Source: Guillardia theta CCMP2712
Taxonomy: Eukaryota; Cryptophyceae; Pyrenomonadales; Geminigeraceae
Length of the DNA stretch: 64,000 nt
Assembly (NCBI RefSeq): GCF_000315625.1
Contig: NW_005434665.1
Location: 700,580-764,579, forward strand
Direction of reading: 5' to 3'
The position numbers were made by a program, and so were the translations under genes. Shown one piece after another: positions 1 through 12,183 of the stretch (the stretch's first letter is position 1; every line of letters starts with the position of its first letter). The notes beneath the pieces are model-generated. The model saw nothing but the letters and a program-made list of their open reading frames with translations, was not told the DNA's origin and did no database searches.

Positions 1-3000
1 AGCTGGGCTGGACAGCGAGTCTCCAAGATCCTCGTTGCGCAGGATGGCGAACAGCCTTCTGTCGTGCGTCCAGGACTTGATGGTGAGCTGGAGAGACTCG
101 ATGAAGGCAGTGGAGATGTGCATGATGCACATCTCGTCGGCAGCTTCCAGCAGGAGCTGGGTGCTCTTCGGGCCCGAGCTGAACTTCAGCTCGACATCCC
201 AGGGCTCGACAGCGGGCCTCCAGCTGGAGGTCGGCCGGTAGAAGTACTCGACCCCGAGCCGCAGTTTGGACGTGACCTGCTCCTGCACGCCTGAGATGAG
301 GATGTTGGGGATGCCGATGCGGAGGAGCGGGACCCAGCGGCCGACGAAGTCATCGACGAGGGTGATGCGCATGTTGAGGCCGAAGAGGCGGAGACGGAGA
401 GGGTTGTCTGCTGCCTGCTCCAACTGCTTGCCGGGAGGATGAGCTCTTGACGAGCTGCTCCTCTGTATGGCCCCGTGGCCCTTGGTCGGGTCCGGGGAAG
501 AGAAGAAAACCCGAGACCGCAAGCTCAAGAGCTGGTTGGACCAGATGCCTCGGGCAAGGATGATGTCTTCGTACGTGATCATGGCACAGAAGTCAGAAGC
601 TGAGAAGAAGAGCTGAGGGGCCTGAAAGGAAAGATGTGAAAATTCAGCAGGAGCACGACAACATCAAGGTCGCAACGACCATGATACACAAAGCAAAGCA
701 AAACGACATGAAACCAAAGTATCGCTGAGAGATGGCGTTGATGTTGAATGACATAACAGACACTAAAAGGGAAAAAAGCTAGAATTGTCTTGAATTGTCT
801 CACCTGGCCCTCGACATTCCTATGCCCATCTCCCTGGTACCACTGTTGGGAGAAGGCGAGCAAACAAGGCCGAACAATCTGCATCCTGGCGTTGGAAGCT
901 TGACGGTGATTCGAGCAAGAGACGAGGGAAAACTCGGCGATGTCAACCCTGACGGTGCTCTCTGCCTCGAAGGCAGCATATAACACATCCACGTTGCCGT
1001 TGAGCCTGAAGTGATCAGCGTCGTCTCTGTACAAGTCGTTGACAAGGTCGATGGTCGCATCCGGCAACATGGTCTGCACGATCAGCCCCCCGGGATGTAC
1101 AAGGCTGTAACGGAAAGCTCCGATCTGTCGTGAAACAAGTCAGGCGGCAAACAGAGAGAACTTGTGAGCAGGTGTACAGAGAAAAGAGGGGAGGAGACGA
1201 GACAGAGGCAGAGGCAGAGGGGTATGAGGAGAGAGGAGAGAGAAGGGGAAGGAGATTCGGCGAAAAAAACGGAAACCGAGTTCAGCGGAGGAGTGATTTT
1301 GATCCTCACCTTCTCTTGGAAGTCTTGGAGAGCAATCGACCTGCCGCTACCTGCTCCTCTTGTCAGCTTCGAGTAAATACCGCATTTGTCGCAACCGACC
1401 TAACCAACCCAAGATGCCGAACAGCAAGCCAGTGTCAGCAACACCACAGACCTGCAACGATCATGACAGTCAGTTGTCCTTTGAGCCCTCCTCCCCCGAT
1501 GACGTTCAGCTCCATAAGGAGGCAGACAGACCAAACTTCCTCCTCAATTTCACATAGACATGATGCAGACCTTGCGGAACAGGAGATCTATCGACGTGTG
1601 CATGGATGAGGACTTGAAGAAGTGCAAGATGAAGACTCCGCGATCCGACTTGATATCAGGAGGGAACGAGAGAAACTTCAACGAACTGCCAAAGTGCATT
1701 TCGGACGATGATCTCGAGCTTGCCTCCTCCTCCTGCTCCTCCGCAGCACAAGAAATAACAGGGCTACTCCTCTTCCTCAAGGCCTCTCCACTGTCCCATA
1801 TCTGCAAAACCTCCATCACAGGCCGCCCAGCCTCGCATGCGATCACCTCGAACTTGTCAAAGGTTGTTCGACATCTCCACTCCAGCTTGTCGTCCTCGTC
1901 GATAACTTCCACCTTGGTGACATCACGGTCGAGCACAAGCCTGTCGAACTGCACGTGCAGGCTACGGCCCACTGCTCGGACCATCTCGATCTCGTTCTCC
2001 TTACGGGATACGCGGACGTCTAGCTCGACAAGCCCGATCTGAGGACGACTCACTCGCCCGCATTCGCCTTCGCCTCCTCCTCACCTTCACGTTGTACTGC
2101 GAGCGGATGTGTTGCTTCTTGGACCCAAGCTTCGCGTGCGCAATGTCCTAAAAGCCAGAGATCAACATTACAGCTGCACGTTTACAACTTGTATCGTGAG
2201 AGGGTGTCTCATCTTGTTACATGTTACGCCAACTCCACACTCCCCTCACCACTGAACCATACCAGGGCTCCCCTCTCCCCTCTCTTCACCTCCTCTCCTC
2301 GCGCACCTGCATCAGCATGTCGCAAATATTTCTCGCCTTGTGCTCGGCTCGCAGGTACTTTGCCTCATGAAAGAAATCATCTTCCGACAACTCACTTCTC
2401 TCCGTCATGTTCTCCCCGAAGATTGCCAACAGCAGCGCATACTGACAATCATTAATCGCCCCCTTCGCTTCCTTGAGGTCAATGAGCATCGACAAGCCTC
2501 CATCGCCCTCCTCCTCCTGCCTGCCTCCCTTCACCGTCCCGAGATGCGCAACCCCGTCTATCTTGCTGAAGATCGTCTTCCTGACGCCTTCGATGATCGA
2601 CTCCATCTTCATGTCCTGCAGCTCCACCGACCACATCCGGTCCTGCGCCAGCTCCTCGCTCTTTACAAAGAGGTTCACCACCTTGATGCTTCCGAGGTCT
2701 GCAGACAAGCTGTCGTTTGACATGGAGTTCCGAGGGAGGAGGAGCACTGGGTGCTCAAGCTCAAACTCCACCTTTACCTTCGTCGTGCTTATGTCCCTCT
2801 TCTGTGCTGCTCCCGTTTCCTCCCCCGTCGAGCTCCCTGGCTCTAGCATGCTGCTGGCCTCGTCGAGTGCGCGGAGTTTGGAGAGGTAGTGGTTGAAGTC
2901 AGCGAGGAATCGCGATAGGATGGTGATCTGTGCATGCCTGATCACCATCTTCACCGTGCGATCGAACCCAGGATAGAGGCTCGAGCGAGAATCGTAGGTG

Positions 3001-6000
3001 GCAATGTCGAAGGAGAGGCAGGAGGCACCGCCATCGTAGACTTCGCTCCTAGCCAAGATGTCCTTGTTCATAGTGCCAGCTACGCACATGTCGACGACCT
3101 GCAGCGAGAGGAGGTCTCCTGTGATCCTGAAGCATCCGTCCACGAACCTCGTCACCTTCCCGTCCACTCCCTCCATCAGGATCTTTGCGCAGAAATTCTC
3201 GTCCAGCAGGTTGCCGAAGCACATGGAGATGCTGGGCAGCCTCACGGACATCTCCACCTGATCCCTTGGCCTCTCCTGCTGCTCTCCCCCGCTGGCTCCG
3301 TCCCCCTGCGACAAGGAGCCGAGCAGGTTGATGAGGATTCTCTTCATGATGAGCATGTCGATGATGGTGAGATGGACCTCCAAGGGGCTCGCGCTCAGCT
3401 CCACACTCGCTGGTATGCAGCCGACGAGATCCCTGGACCAGAAATTGGAGAACTGCAACGATGCTGGACGGAGGATGTTGGAGTCCGACCAGATGGGATC
3501 GGCGAAGACCTCGTCATCGTAGCTCGTGTAGCTCATCTGATGGTCTGCCGGCACGAGTCATCGGCAGCGCAGAGGATGACAAGTGGAGGAGGACACGAGG
3601 AAGAGCAAGAAGGGAAAGGGGGCAAGGGGGGGCAGGGAGGAGGAGAAGCATATGACCTTCTGCAGCTCTGTGGCAGACGATGGTGAACTGCTCAAGGAGC
3701 CAGCTGAGCATGAACTCGCGGAATTTCTGCGACAAAGATGAGGACAAGGCGGTCAACAAGAGGAGGAGGGAACGGAGAGGAGGAGGAGGAGGAAGAGGAG
3801 GAGCGAAGGAGGAGGAGTCAACCACCTGAACGAACGAGACGGTCAGAGAGCCCTCGAACAGGAAGGCGTCAGACTCAGCAACGGCAAAGTCAGTGACGAG
3901 GTGGATCCTGGCATCCTGCAGCTGGGTCTTGGTCAGCAGAGCTCCTGCTCGAGCCTTGGCGAAGCTGAAACCCTTCTCTTCCTCGTCCTTGCGTGAAGCA
4001 ACTTGCCCTCCCTTTCCTGCAGCAGGGGGATCCATGAGACAAACAGGGAGGGGGGGGGGGGGGGGGAGAATGAGGATTCAGAGGAGGTAGAGGGTAGGTG
4101 ATGAGGAGGAAGAGGAGCAGAGAAGGAAGGGGAGGAGGAGAGGAGGAGGAAGAAGATAAAGGGAGTGGAGGAGGAAGGGGATAAGAAGCAATTGGTGGAA
4201 GTTTCAGACAAGCTTCAAGCAACTCACCGAGCCAGGTAAGAAAGCGGAGGATGAGACCCGCGTCAGCGATCGCTTCGGCCTCACGGAAGATGAGATCGAT
4301 CCTCATGTGGAACGACGAGGTGCTGGCAAAGTGCAACTCGACGCAAGGGGAGAGAGGATGAGACGATTGGCAAGTCAAGAACGGCAAGACTCGCACGGCG
4401 TTCATCGGCCGACTGTCGAGCACCTGAGATTTCGTCAGATCTTATTGAAGGACAGAGAGGATCCTGTCCACCTTGGCGAACGAGAACGAGACGTCCAGCG
4501 ACCACCGCAGACTTTCGTCATCCTCGCTCTCAGGGACCGTCGCCAGGTCAAAGAGCTTGAGGAGGATCTTGAGGTCTTTCCCGGACACGCGGAAGATAGG
4601 ATCCTTCTCGCCCGAGCTGTCTTGACCCCCCAGCGCAGAGTAGAAGGAGACGTCAGCGCTCGCAATCTTGATGGTGCATTCCGTGTTGACGAGCTTCCCA
4701 AGGGAGTTGTCGACTGCCTTCTGAAGAACATGGTCGATGGTTTTCATGTTCAGCTTGTCGATAGTCAGCAACACCTCACCCAGCTCATTGACACCGCCGC
4801 CCTCCCCCTCTACGACGCATTTCTCCGTCAGGTTCTCTCCCAGGATGGCCGACAGGATGCCGTACTGCACGTCAGAGAACTCTCCACTGACGTCCTCAAA
4901 GCTGATCTCGATGTCGAGCTTGCCCCTCCCATCATCGACAGTGATCGGACGGATCTTGGCGCTTCCATTGGCGTTGCGGATGATCTCTGTGATGCAATTC
5001 TCGCTCTCCGTCGAGTCGATGCGTAGGTGCTGGAGGGTGACAGACCATTCGGACACCATCGTGAGGGATGTCTCGTTCATGACTGAGATCCCCCCAAGGT
5101 CTGCAATGAAGGTCTGGTGCGAGCACGAGTTCCGCGGGATGATCACGATGGGGTGCTGCAGGTCGATGAGGTATCGAGTCGTGTTGCGGCGGAAGTTCTG
5201 CCATGACGAGTCCCTTCTGTCCTCCGACTCCTCCCTCCTCTCCTGCAGAGCTCTCTCCCTAGTACCCCGCGAGAACGTCTGGAAGAAGTACCCGAGGAAA
5301 GAAGTCCAGACCCGGCGGAGAAACACGATCCTCGGCTGGTTGATCTGGATCTTGATGTCCTTGCAGTAGCCGGGGAAGGTAAGGGAGCAGACATCGTACG
5401 ATCCGAGCTCGAGGTGGATGAGATGATCTGCAGACTGCGACGTAGTGAGGATGTACTTGTACATGGAGTTGTTCTTGACGCTCTCCAAGATGTGGATGCC
5501 ATCGAGGTCTCCCCTCAGCAACGAGGTGCCGTCAGTGAAGAACGTGGCATCTACCTTCACGTCGTCGAGCTCGATCCTGTACAGGCTCTCCTGCATGACG
5601 TCGAGGAAGTCGATGGAGATGCCGTAGCTCGAGAAAGAGATTGAATTCTTTGTCTTCTTGACGCTGTTGTTGGAGGTGAAAAACTCTAGAGGAGCGTGCT
5701 TCGGCAACAGCGAGCCACACAGCCCAGCCCTCCACAGCTCCTCCTCTCTAGGAGAGAACGCATCCTTTTCTCTCGGGGAGACCCTCTGCTCCAGCGACGA
5801 GATGGCCCGAGCAAACCCGCCGTCCTCCCTGACTGCAATCTTGTACAAGTTCAGCTTGCCGATGTCCCAGGATTTGGAACACAAGGAGATGGTGGTGGAG
5901 ATGAGTCTCATCACCTCCTGGTTGAGACAGACATCCAGCGCCATCATCTTGATCTCGAGCTCCTCCTTGTCCGCCGAATCTACCTTGTGAGAGGCCCTGA

Positions 6001-9000
6001 ACAGCTTCATCTGACTCTTCACCGGCAGCCTTGACATCACAACCTTCCTCTCCTCCTCCTGCGTGCGGACGAGGCTGCTCTCCACGTTGAAGTCGGTCAT
6101 CGTGACACTCCACGACACGATCTTCTCCTGCTTGATCCAGCTGTTGATGCCGCAGAGGTTGAGGACAAGAACGTCGCTCTGCTCCTGGTCTGCGAGGACA
6201 CGATCTTCTCCTGCTTGATCCAGCTGTTGATGCCGCAGAGGTTGAGGACAAGAACGTCGCTCTGCTCCTGCAGCACCGGGCGGTCATTTCCTTGGAGCTC
6301 GACGATGACGTTGTCGAGTTGCGCCTCCTTCCTCCCCCTTGGCCACCTCCTGCAGCACCGGGCGGTCATTTCCTTGGAGCTCGACGATGACGTTGTCGAG
6401 TTGCGCCTCCTTCGGGATGTCCCAGCTGACCAGCGGGTTGATGGCCTTCTGCGCCATGCGTATAGAGCTGAGCCAGAGGTTGTGATGGTGAGCCGCGAAG
6501 ATCTGCAGGGCCTGACGCCCAGCAGCCTCTGGTTGGATCTCGATGACCTTGAGCCCCTCCACACTCGCAGTCTGGAAGTAGCTCGAGTCGATCTCGACGA
6601 TCTCATCCGGGGCGACCTCCTCCCCGTCTGACCTGCACAGGTGCAGCCCCGTCCTGTGCAACCTTACCCACCTCCAGCACCATCCGTCCCTTGACTTGAT
6701 CCCGTTGATAAGGAGCCAGCCGGCCAAGAGGACGGCCGGCGACCTCGCCTTCCTGCCGTATACCGTCGTGTAAGTCCACGAGGAGATGATGCGGAAGATG
6801 TCTTGCAAGCACTCCTTGGACGCCGTGAACTCCATGGAAGAGACCAGAGCTTCGACTACGACCTCCTGGTTTGAGTTGACTTCGTTCGTGATCAAGTGAC
6901 TGGTCACTGCAAGGTGCGTGTCGTCCATGATGCAGTCAGGTGTCACGTGCTCGGTCTCCTGAGACTTCAAGTTGATTCCCCTCAACAGATCTATTCCGAT
7001 CTTCTCTACTCGAAACAGGAAAGTTGCAAAGTGACTCTCCAAGCGCCCTTCTTGGCTTGCCAGATTCGCTTTCTCCTCGTCACTCAATGACCCATTCTTC
7101 ACCGACACATCCCCCAACTTGAGCAACAAGCATGAAGCTAGTTTGTCTTGATGTACATTCTCGTAGATCAACATGTTTGGCGCGGCAACGTGAACGTCGA
7201 TAGCATAGTGAGCCCTTACTTTTCCGCGCAAGCTGCTCCCTCCTTCACTACCAGGTTGCCGATACCTCTTGAGACCTGAATATGCGTCCTTTGCGAACCG
7301 AGCTGCTCTTTCAATGTCCAAGGAGGCATCTGAAACTTCCCAGAAGCAGACGAGATTATGCATGATGTGAGGACTGAAGACCAGCTCCAGCTTAGTGATG
7401 TGCAGTTCAACACTCGTGTCATTCCTTTGCGTCGAGATCTTCTTGCTGTAAGCCATGTCCACCAGATTGGATGAACGATCCTCGGACTCTATCTCGCCTC
7501 CTTCGATTCGCCTGCACAACAAGTGGCCAGTGAGTACATCCCTGACTTGAAAAGAAGAAATCTTTGATCCTAAGGCTGTCTCTTTGGAATTCTTCATGAT
7601 GTCGAAGGAGGATAGAGTCATTTCATACGAGATGTCAAAGTGAGAAGCTTGATCTATCAGACGAAGCTCGCACCGCTGCAATCGTAAAGCGACATGAAAT
7701 CTCCTGCTTTCCATGTTCTGACTGATGCTCGAGCTTGAGTAAGTCTCGCCTATTTCAAGTGTATGCACATCCAAGGCAGCCAGCAAGGATTTCTTCTCTT
7801 CGGCAGACAGCCCTTGGAGTGGAGAGGCGATGGCATCTTCAACTGCTCCCTCGGGTGCCGCTTGCGACTTGGGAGCTGTCATGCGACTCCACCATGAAGC
7901 ATTCGATTTCCTCTTGGAAACATTCGCTTGCTTTGATTTCATCGCCTTCAAGGCAGTACACCTGAAGTAGACTACGTCATGAAAGGCGTACTGGTCTTCG
8001 AGCTCTTCGATCTCTTTCTGCTCTTTCACATTCAGATCTTCTCCCCGCTGTTTTGTGTATATTTGAATGTACTTCAGACGATGCTTGCGACGCTCCAACA
8101 AGTAGCCTACACTTCGCTTCCTCCTCCTCTCGCGAATGTCTTGGATCAGAACGTTTTGGATGTAAAGCCACCAGCCTCGAGGATCTTGCGCTGGAGATTT
8201 GCTAGGCCTGCCACTTCTGCACAGGGAATCGTCCCTCCAATGTATGAAGAAATTCAATATTTGGAGAGAAGATCTGTACTGATCTCTGAAAAGCTTAAAG
8301 TCGACCGAATCTAATTGTATGGAAACCTCTGAGTTCGGTAGGTCAGGGTTCCGTTTGCCTGTCCTTTGATGGAACAAATCCAGCTGAACAGACGTTGGGC
8401 TCAAAATGTACTTGCTGCCGCCATGCATGCGTATGTCTTCAATGTTTGAAACTTTCTCACAGTCTACGCATAACCCTTCAAGCAGTACACTCTTGGACAC
8501 ATTGAACTCTTTGGAACCCTCCACCTCGGCATTTGTCAAAGACAAGCTGTCAAACATCAAGCCTAGGCTCGTTTGCGTCTCATGATCATAGAGCCTCAGC
8601 TCAAAGGTGGACACATGCACCTCAAGCTTCCTCACGAACGCTCGGAATGGGATTCCCTTGCCAACTTTGGTCGCTTCCGGGTCATCATTAGCCTCCGATA
8701 CCGGTATGCTTTCTTCCAGCTGCAATTCCCATTGCTCAAGTAGAGCTCGCTTAGCCTGTTGCTCGATATCTTTGACTTGCTGTGGACTCAGTTTGCTGTC
8801 CTTCTTGCTTTGAACAAGAATATGAAAAGAGTCTATGCGAACCTGGATCGAATGTTTCTCTTGCCAAACAACTTCGAGCTTTTTGAGAGAACCTGAAACC
8901 ACTTGAACAGGAACTGCCATTCCATCCAGACAGGATGTCTTGACTTGGATGTTCTCCGCGGAGATGGTCCATACTTTCCCCTGTGTCTTTGCCTGCAAAT

Positions 9001-9094
9001 TCTTTTTGTCGATGACCAGCCAACTGTGAAAGAAGTTTACAAGTTGAAACATGGTCATCTTGCTTACCGTCCAACATACTTGGAGAGCAGCCAT
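1..9094 (-). CDS. VPS13: VPS13-like bridge-type lipid transfer protein, partial (3' end off the left edge)
   Basis: VPS13 proteins move lipids in bulk at membrane contact sites. The N-terminus fits a chorein domain. In-frame starts lie at 9094, 9058 and 9052; the last one begins MFQLV and fits the family best. A PH domain follows at about residues 790-884, as in plant and protist VPS13s. Further on are two copies of the typical PRNS...ADLG signature (near 5130 and 2720) and a later block near position 200 with VEYF...VEPW. Readable exon limits include 6181-~4442, 4228, 3826, 3726-3657, 3544-2307, 2147-2085, from 2038, 1124-804 and 621 to the edge. The 5' splice site after the exon ending near 4442 and the exon end between 2038 and 1124 are not settled. 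The C-terminal part lies outside the window. The intron at 6182-6346 is unusual and is listed separately. Family assignment is firm; exact exon structure is not. Confidence 0.88.
4050..4066. repeat. poly-G run of 17
   Basis: A pure G run (C run on the coding strand) lies inside a VPS13 intron, downstream of the GTGAGT donor at 4222-4227. The length of such a run is easily miscounted in sequencing. Confidence 0.95.
6182..6346 (-). repeat. 165-bp VPS13 intron made mostly of copies of its own flanking exon edges
   Basis: Block B (66 bp) occurs at 6265-6330 and again at 6347-6412. Block A (74 bp) occurs at 6114-6187 and again at 6197-6270. Reading the minus strand, the order is B, 16-bp linker, B joined directly to A, 9-bp linker, A. 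The outer B and outer A are the true coding edges. The inner B-A copy is out of frame and runs into a stop at 6284. Splicing with GTGGCC at the 5' end and ACCAGGAG at the 3' end removes 165 bp (or 162 bp with the other AG) and restores one frame. The two offsets, 82 and 83 bp, add up to a multiple of three. A mis-assembly remains possible. Confidence 0.75.
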
Positions 9095-9977
9095 GATATG
9101 ATTCTTTGCTTCAGCCAGTCCAGCATTTCGTCTCTCAATCTCCCTCGCGGACGACTTTCGGATCGGTGACTGGTGAATGTCCTGACCCTTAAGTTGCTAT
9201 CTGCTCAAGTTATGGATGCTGGCTCCCTCCGCACACGGCAGGCAGAGTGCATGAGGGAGGAGCTTGCTCACTCCCATCATCCTTATCTCATCTCTCATCC
9301 CCTCACGACGCAGTGCCGCGGGGGCACGGCCGGACACATTCCTCAGTCCGCACCATTCGAGTGGAGGAATATCGCAAATCTTTACTCAAAGGCGTACAAA
9401 AACACATCCGCCTCAGGTAAGTCTAATCGAATTCCTTGAGCGGCACTGCCAGACAACTCCTGCCCCGGCCGTCGGATTCTTCAAGCGCTATCCCAGTCGC
9501 CGTGGCAGGCCGGGGGGCGGCCCGGAGTCAAACAAGCCGCCCGGGGCGAGTTTACGTTTTACTGGGCGCCGCCGCATGGTCCCACACTGCCGCATGAACG
9601 CTCGCTCTTTTACTCAACTTGGCAAATCATAGTTAAGTTAAAAATCACTATTGGGCTACGTAATAATACCGTACGGTACTACGGTAGGACCGTTGACTCT
9701 TGAAGCCGGCTCGCTCCCGGCACGTTCTCTGCCCGGCCGCTTGAAGGTGTCGGACCGTCTTTACTCAAAAGATTAAATTAAAAATCAGCCGCCGAACTTC
9801 TGACTGAAGCCCCCCGGACTCCGACTCTGAGGCTCACTGACGGCGGTCACTGAGTCAGTACGGTCAGCCCTCAGGGCCTGCCGTCACCCTGACCCGGGCC
9901 CGGGCGGGCCGCGGCAGTCGGACCGGCGGGCCGCCGCGGCGCGGCGCGGCCCGGGCGCCGCGGGGGCCGCCGCCCGG
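9095..9977. other. non-coding stretch upstream of VPS13
   Basis: No convincing gene on either strand. It holds copies of the decamer CTTTACTCAA (9380-9389, 9759-9768), ACGGTA/TACCGT-rich stretches near 9665-9690, and a sharp rise in GC from about 9880 that leads into the GC-rich module. It probably includes the VPS13 promoter. Confidence 0.6.
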
Positions 9978-10116
9978 CCCGGCGCCCGAGTCACTTATCC
10001 GATGATCTGCCTGAGGCTCGGCTCGGAGCCTGGCCGGGCCGAGCCTGGCCGGGCCGCGCCCGGGTATTACACGGTAGTACGGTCAGTCGGGTTGAGTAAA
10101 GGGGAATCATTCACGT
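9978..10116. repeat. GC-rich module P, copy 1
   Basis: About 139 bp of very GC-rich sequence with inverted GGCTCGG/CCGAGCC elements, ending in TATTACACGGTA and TTGAGTAAAG. A near copy lies at 12008-12164 in the same orientation; the copies differ mainly by small indels in the GC-rich core. There is no ORF of note. The stretch just before it, 9890-9977, is almost pure G and C. Confidence 0.85.
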
Positions 10117-10137
10117 TTCAAATGCCGGCGGGCACGC

Positions 10138-10161
10138 TCTCTCTCTCTCTCTCTCTCTCTC
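10138..10161. repeat. (CT)n microsatellite
   Basis: A run of CT dinucleotides between module P copy 1 and block D copy 1. The matching place before block D copy 2 (about 11310-11345) is CT-rich but not a clean repeat. Confidence 0.9.
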
Positions 10162-10214
10162 TGTTATCTGAAGTTCTCTCCTCAGACTCTCTTATCTTAT
10201 CCTCCTTCTCTCGT

Positions 10215-10771
10215 CATTGCATCAGCTCGCCAGCCATCTCCCTTATCTCTGCACTGCACATCTAATAGCCCTGCATGAAAATCTTCTTCAGAATGGACAA
10301 TCCTTGAATGGTTATTGCCCACTCAGCATGACTGTGAACTTGACGTTGTATCATCGTATCTTGACTTGGATCTGCTGACATTCTCTTGTTTGAGTGACTT
10401 TCTGACGTCCGATGTAACGTACTATTTCAGAAACTCGGGGGGAGGATGAAACGTATGCCAGCCGTGCCAGTCAGATAGCGCCGAGTTAACAAAAACTCTC
10501 CTGTAAACCAAGACGACTTACGTGGCGAGGCGGCATGTAGTACATGGGATGAAGAGGGGACTTTCCTAGCCGTCTTGTTAAGGTCCTCTCATGTCTGGAT
10601 GCTTGGGTTTCACATCCTAGCATACAGTCTATCTCTCATGTGCTCCTCAATTCTGTTTTTGTGTGCATTAAACTCGGTCTTGAGCAAAAACTGTCTTGTT
10701 ACAACTAAGGTCGATGTGATATCTGCGTGAGGCTTTGGACTAGTACAAGTCTAACAAACTTGTATTCCGTC
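10215..10771. repeat. direct repeat D, copy 1 (about 557 bp)
   Basis: Nearly identical to 11380-11955, in the same orientation. Differences are single bases and small indels; for example copy 2 carries extra bases near 11690 and near 11762-11785 that look like tiny local duplications. Neither copy holds a convincing coding region. Confidence 0.92.
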
Positions 10772-11379
10772 GGTTATGAGCCTCGATTACATGCTCAATC
10801 ATGTTGATCTTATATTTGGTTAGTTGAATTGTTTACTGGAGTTTTTTCTTTCTTGGTATTGTTTTCCGTTACTGTTGAAAATTCATGCAACTTTCTATCA
10901 AGCCTTACACATTCGGTCTCTCTAGCCGCAAGTTGCTTAGGCCTCTCATCCCAGCCTCAATTTGTTTGATTGATCTTCGAATAGGAAAAACAAGCCTTTC
11001 CCCAGCCAGATTGGTCGGTCGAATATCTGCTTAACCGTGTGGAAACGCACTTGAAGCTGATTCGATTCTTATTTTCTTGATCTTTGAGTAGGATCAAATG
11101 GAACTCCCAGGAGATCTGGCGGAAGTTTCATGTCATGGAGCTAGGCTGTGGCATGCATAACTGGAGCTACTTCTGGATCGGCGAACAAGGTACAACTGCA
11201 AATTATCTTCAGATGCCTTGAAACGGATGTTCCAATCTCGCGGCAGCAATCTCTGGTCACAAGTTCTTTACGGTTCAAAAATTTATCTTTTGGTCTTCAA
11301 ATGCTGGCGAGCAAACTTCTCTCGTCTTCTCTTTTATTTTCTCTCTTCTCAGACACTCTTATCTTTACTCTATCTCTCT
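10772..11379. other. spacer between the two D repeats
   Basis: About 608 bp of AT-richer sequence found once here. No gene, RNA gene or terminal inverted repeat recognised. Its right end becomes CT-rich before repeat D copy 2. Confidence 0.5.
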
Positions 11380-11955
11380 TCATTGCATCCGCTCGCCAGC
11401 CATCTCCCTTATCTCTGCACTGCACATCTAATAGCCCTGCATGAAAATCTTCTTCAGAATGGACAATCCTTGAATGGTTATTGCCCACTCAGCATGACTG
11501 TGAACTTGACGTTGTATCATCGTATCTTGACTTGGATCTGCTGACATTCTTGTTTGTGTGACTTTCTGACGTCCGATGTAACGTACTATTTCAGAAACTC
11601 GGGGGGAGGATGAAACGTATGCCAGCCGTGCCAGTCAGATAGCGCCGAGTTAACAAAAACTCTCCTGTAAACCAAGACGACTTACGTGGCCGGGCGAGGC
11701 GGCATGTAGTACATGGGATGAAGAGGGGACTTTCCTAGCCGTCTTGTTAAGGTCCTCTCATGGCATGTCTGGATGCGTCTGGATGCTTGGGTTTCACATC
11801 CTAGCATACAGTCTATCTCTCATGTGCTCCTCAATTCTGTTTTTGTGTGCATTAAACTCGGTCTTGAGCAAAAACTGTCTTGTTACAACTAAGGTCGATG
11901 TGATATCTGCGTGAGGCTTTGGACTAGTACAAGTCTAACAAACTTGTATTCCGTC
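11380..11955. repeat. direct repeat D, copy 2 (about 576 bp)
   Basis: Second copy of the block at 10215-10771, starting 1165 bp further on. It ends at the shared CTTGTATTCCGTC; the next base begins a 19-bp direct repeat and then module P copy 2. The order P1-D1-spacer-D2-P2 is therefore mirror-like in layout, although all parts are in direct orientation. Confidence 0.92.
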
Positions 11956-11956
11956 A

Positions 11957-12183
11957 GACTGTCACTACTGAAATACCGGGCGCGGCCCGGGCGCCGGGCC
12001 GCCGCCGCCCGGCGCCCGAGTCACTTATCCGATGACTCTGCCTGGCTGAGGCTCGGCTCGGAGCCTGGCCGCCGGCCCGGCCGAGCCGGGCCGGGCCGCG
12101 CCCGGGTATTACACGGTACTAGTAGTACGGTCAGTCGGGTTGAGTAAAGGGGAATCATTCACGTGACTGTCACTACTGAAATA
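11957..12183. repeat. GC-rich module P, copy 2, with 19-bp direct repeats at its ends
   Basis: Module P copy 2 (12008-12164) plus more GC-rich sequence sits between two perfect 19-bp copies of GACTGTCACTACTGAAATA, at 11957-11975 and 12165-12183. This looks like an insertion with a target-site duplication, or like one step of tandem duplication. Copy 1 has no such flank. No transposase or reverse transcriptase reading frame lies nearby. Confidence 0.8.

Noticed and set aside
3461-3686. Plus-strand frames inside the VPS13 gene, and similar ones at 4307-5026 and 5414-6034
   Set aside because: They lie antisense to exons with clear VPS13 homology and lack domains of their own.
6097-6606. Extra minus-strand frame covering the VPS13 repeat
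   Set aside because: It is an out-of-frame reading through the duplicated exon edges; the PH domain and downstream chorein sequence fit a spliced VPS13 reading instead.
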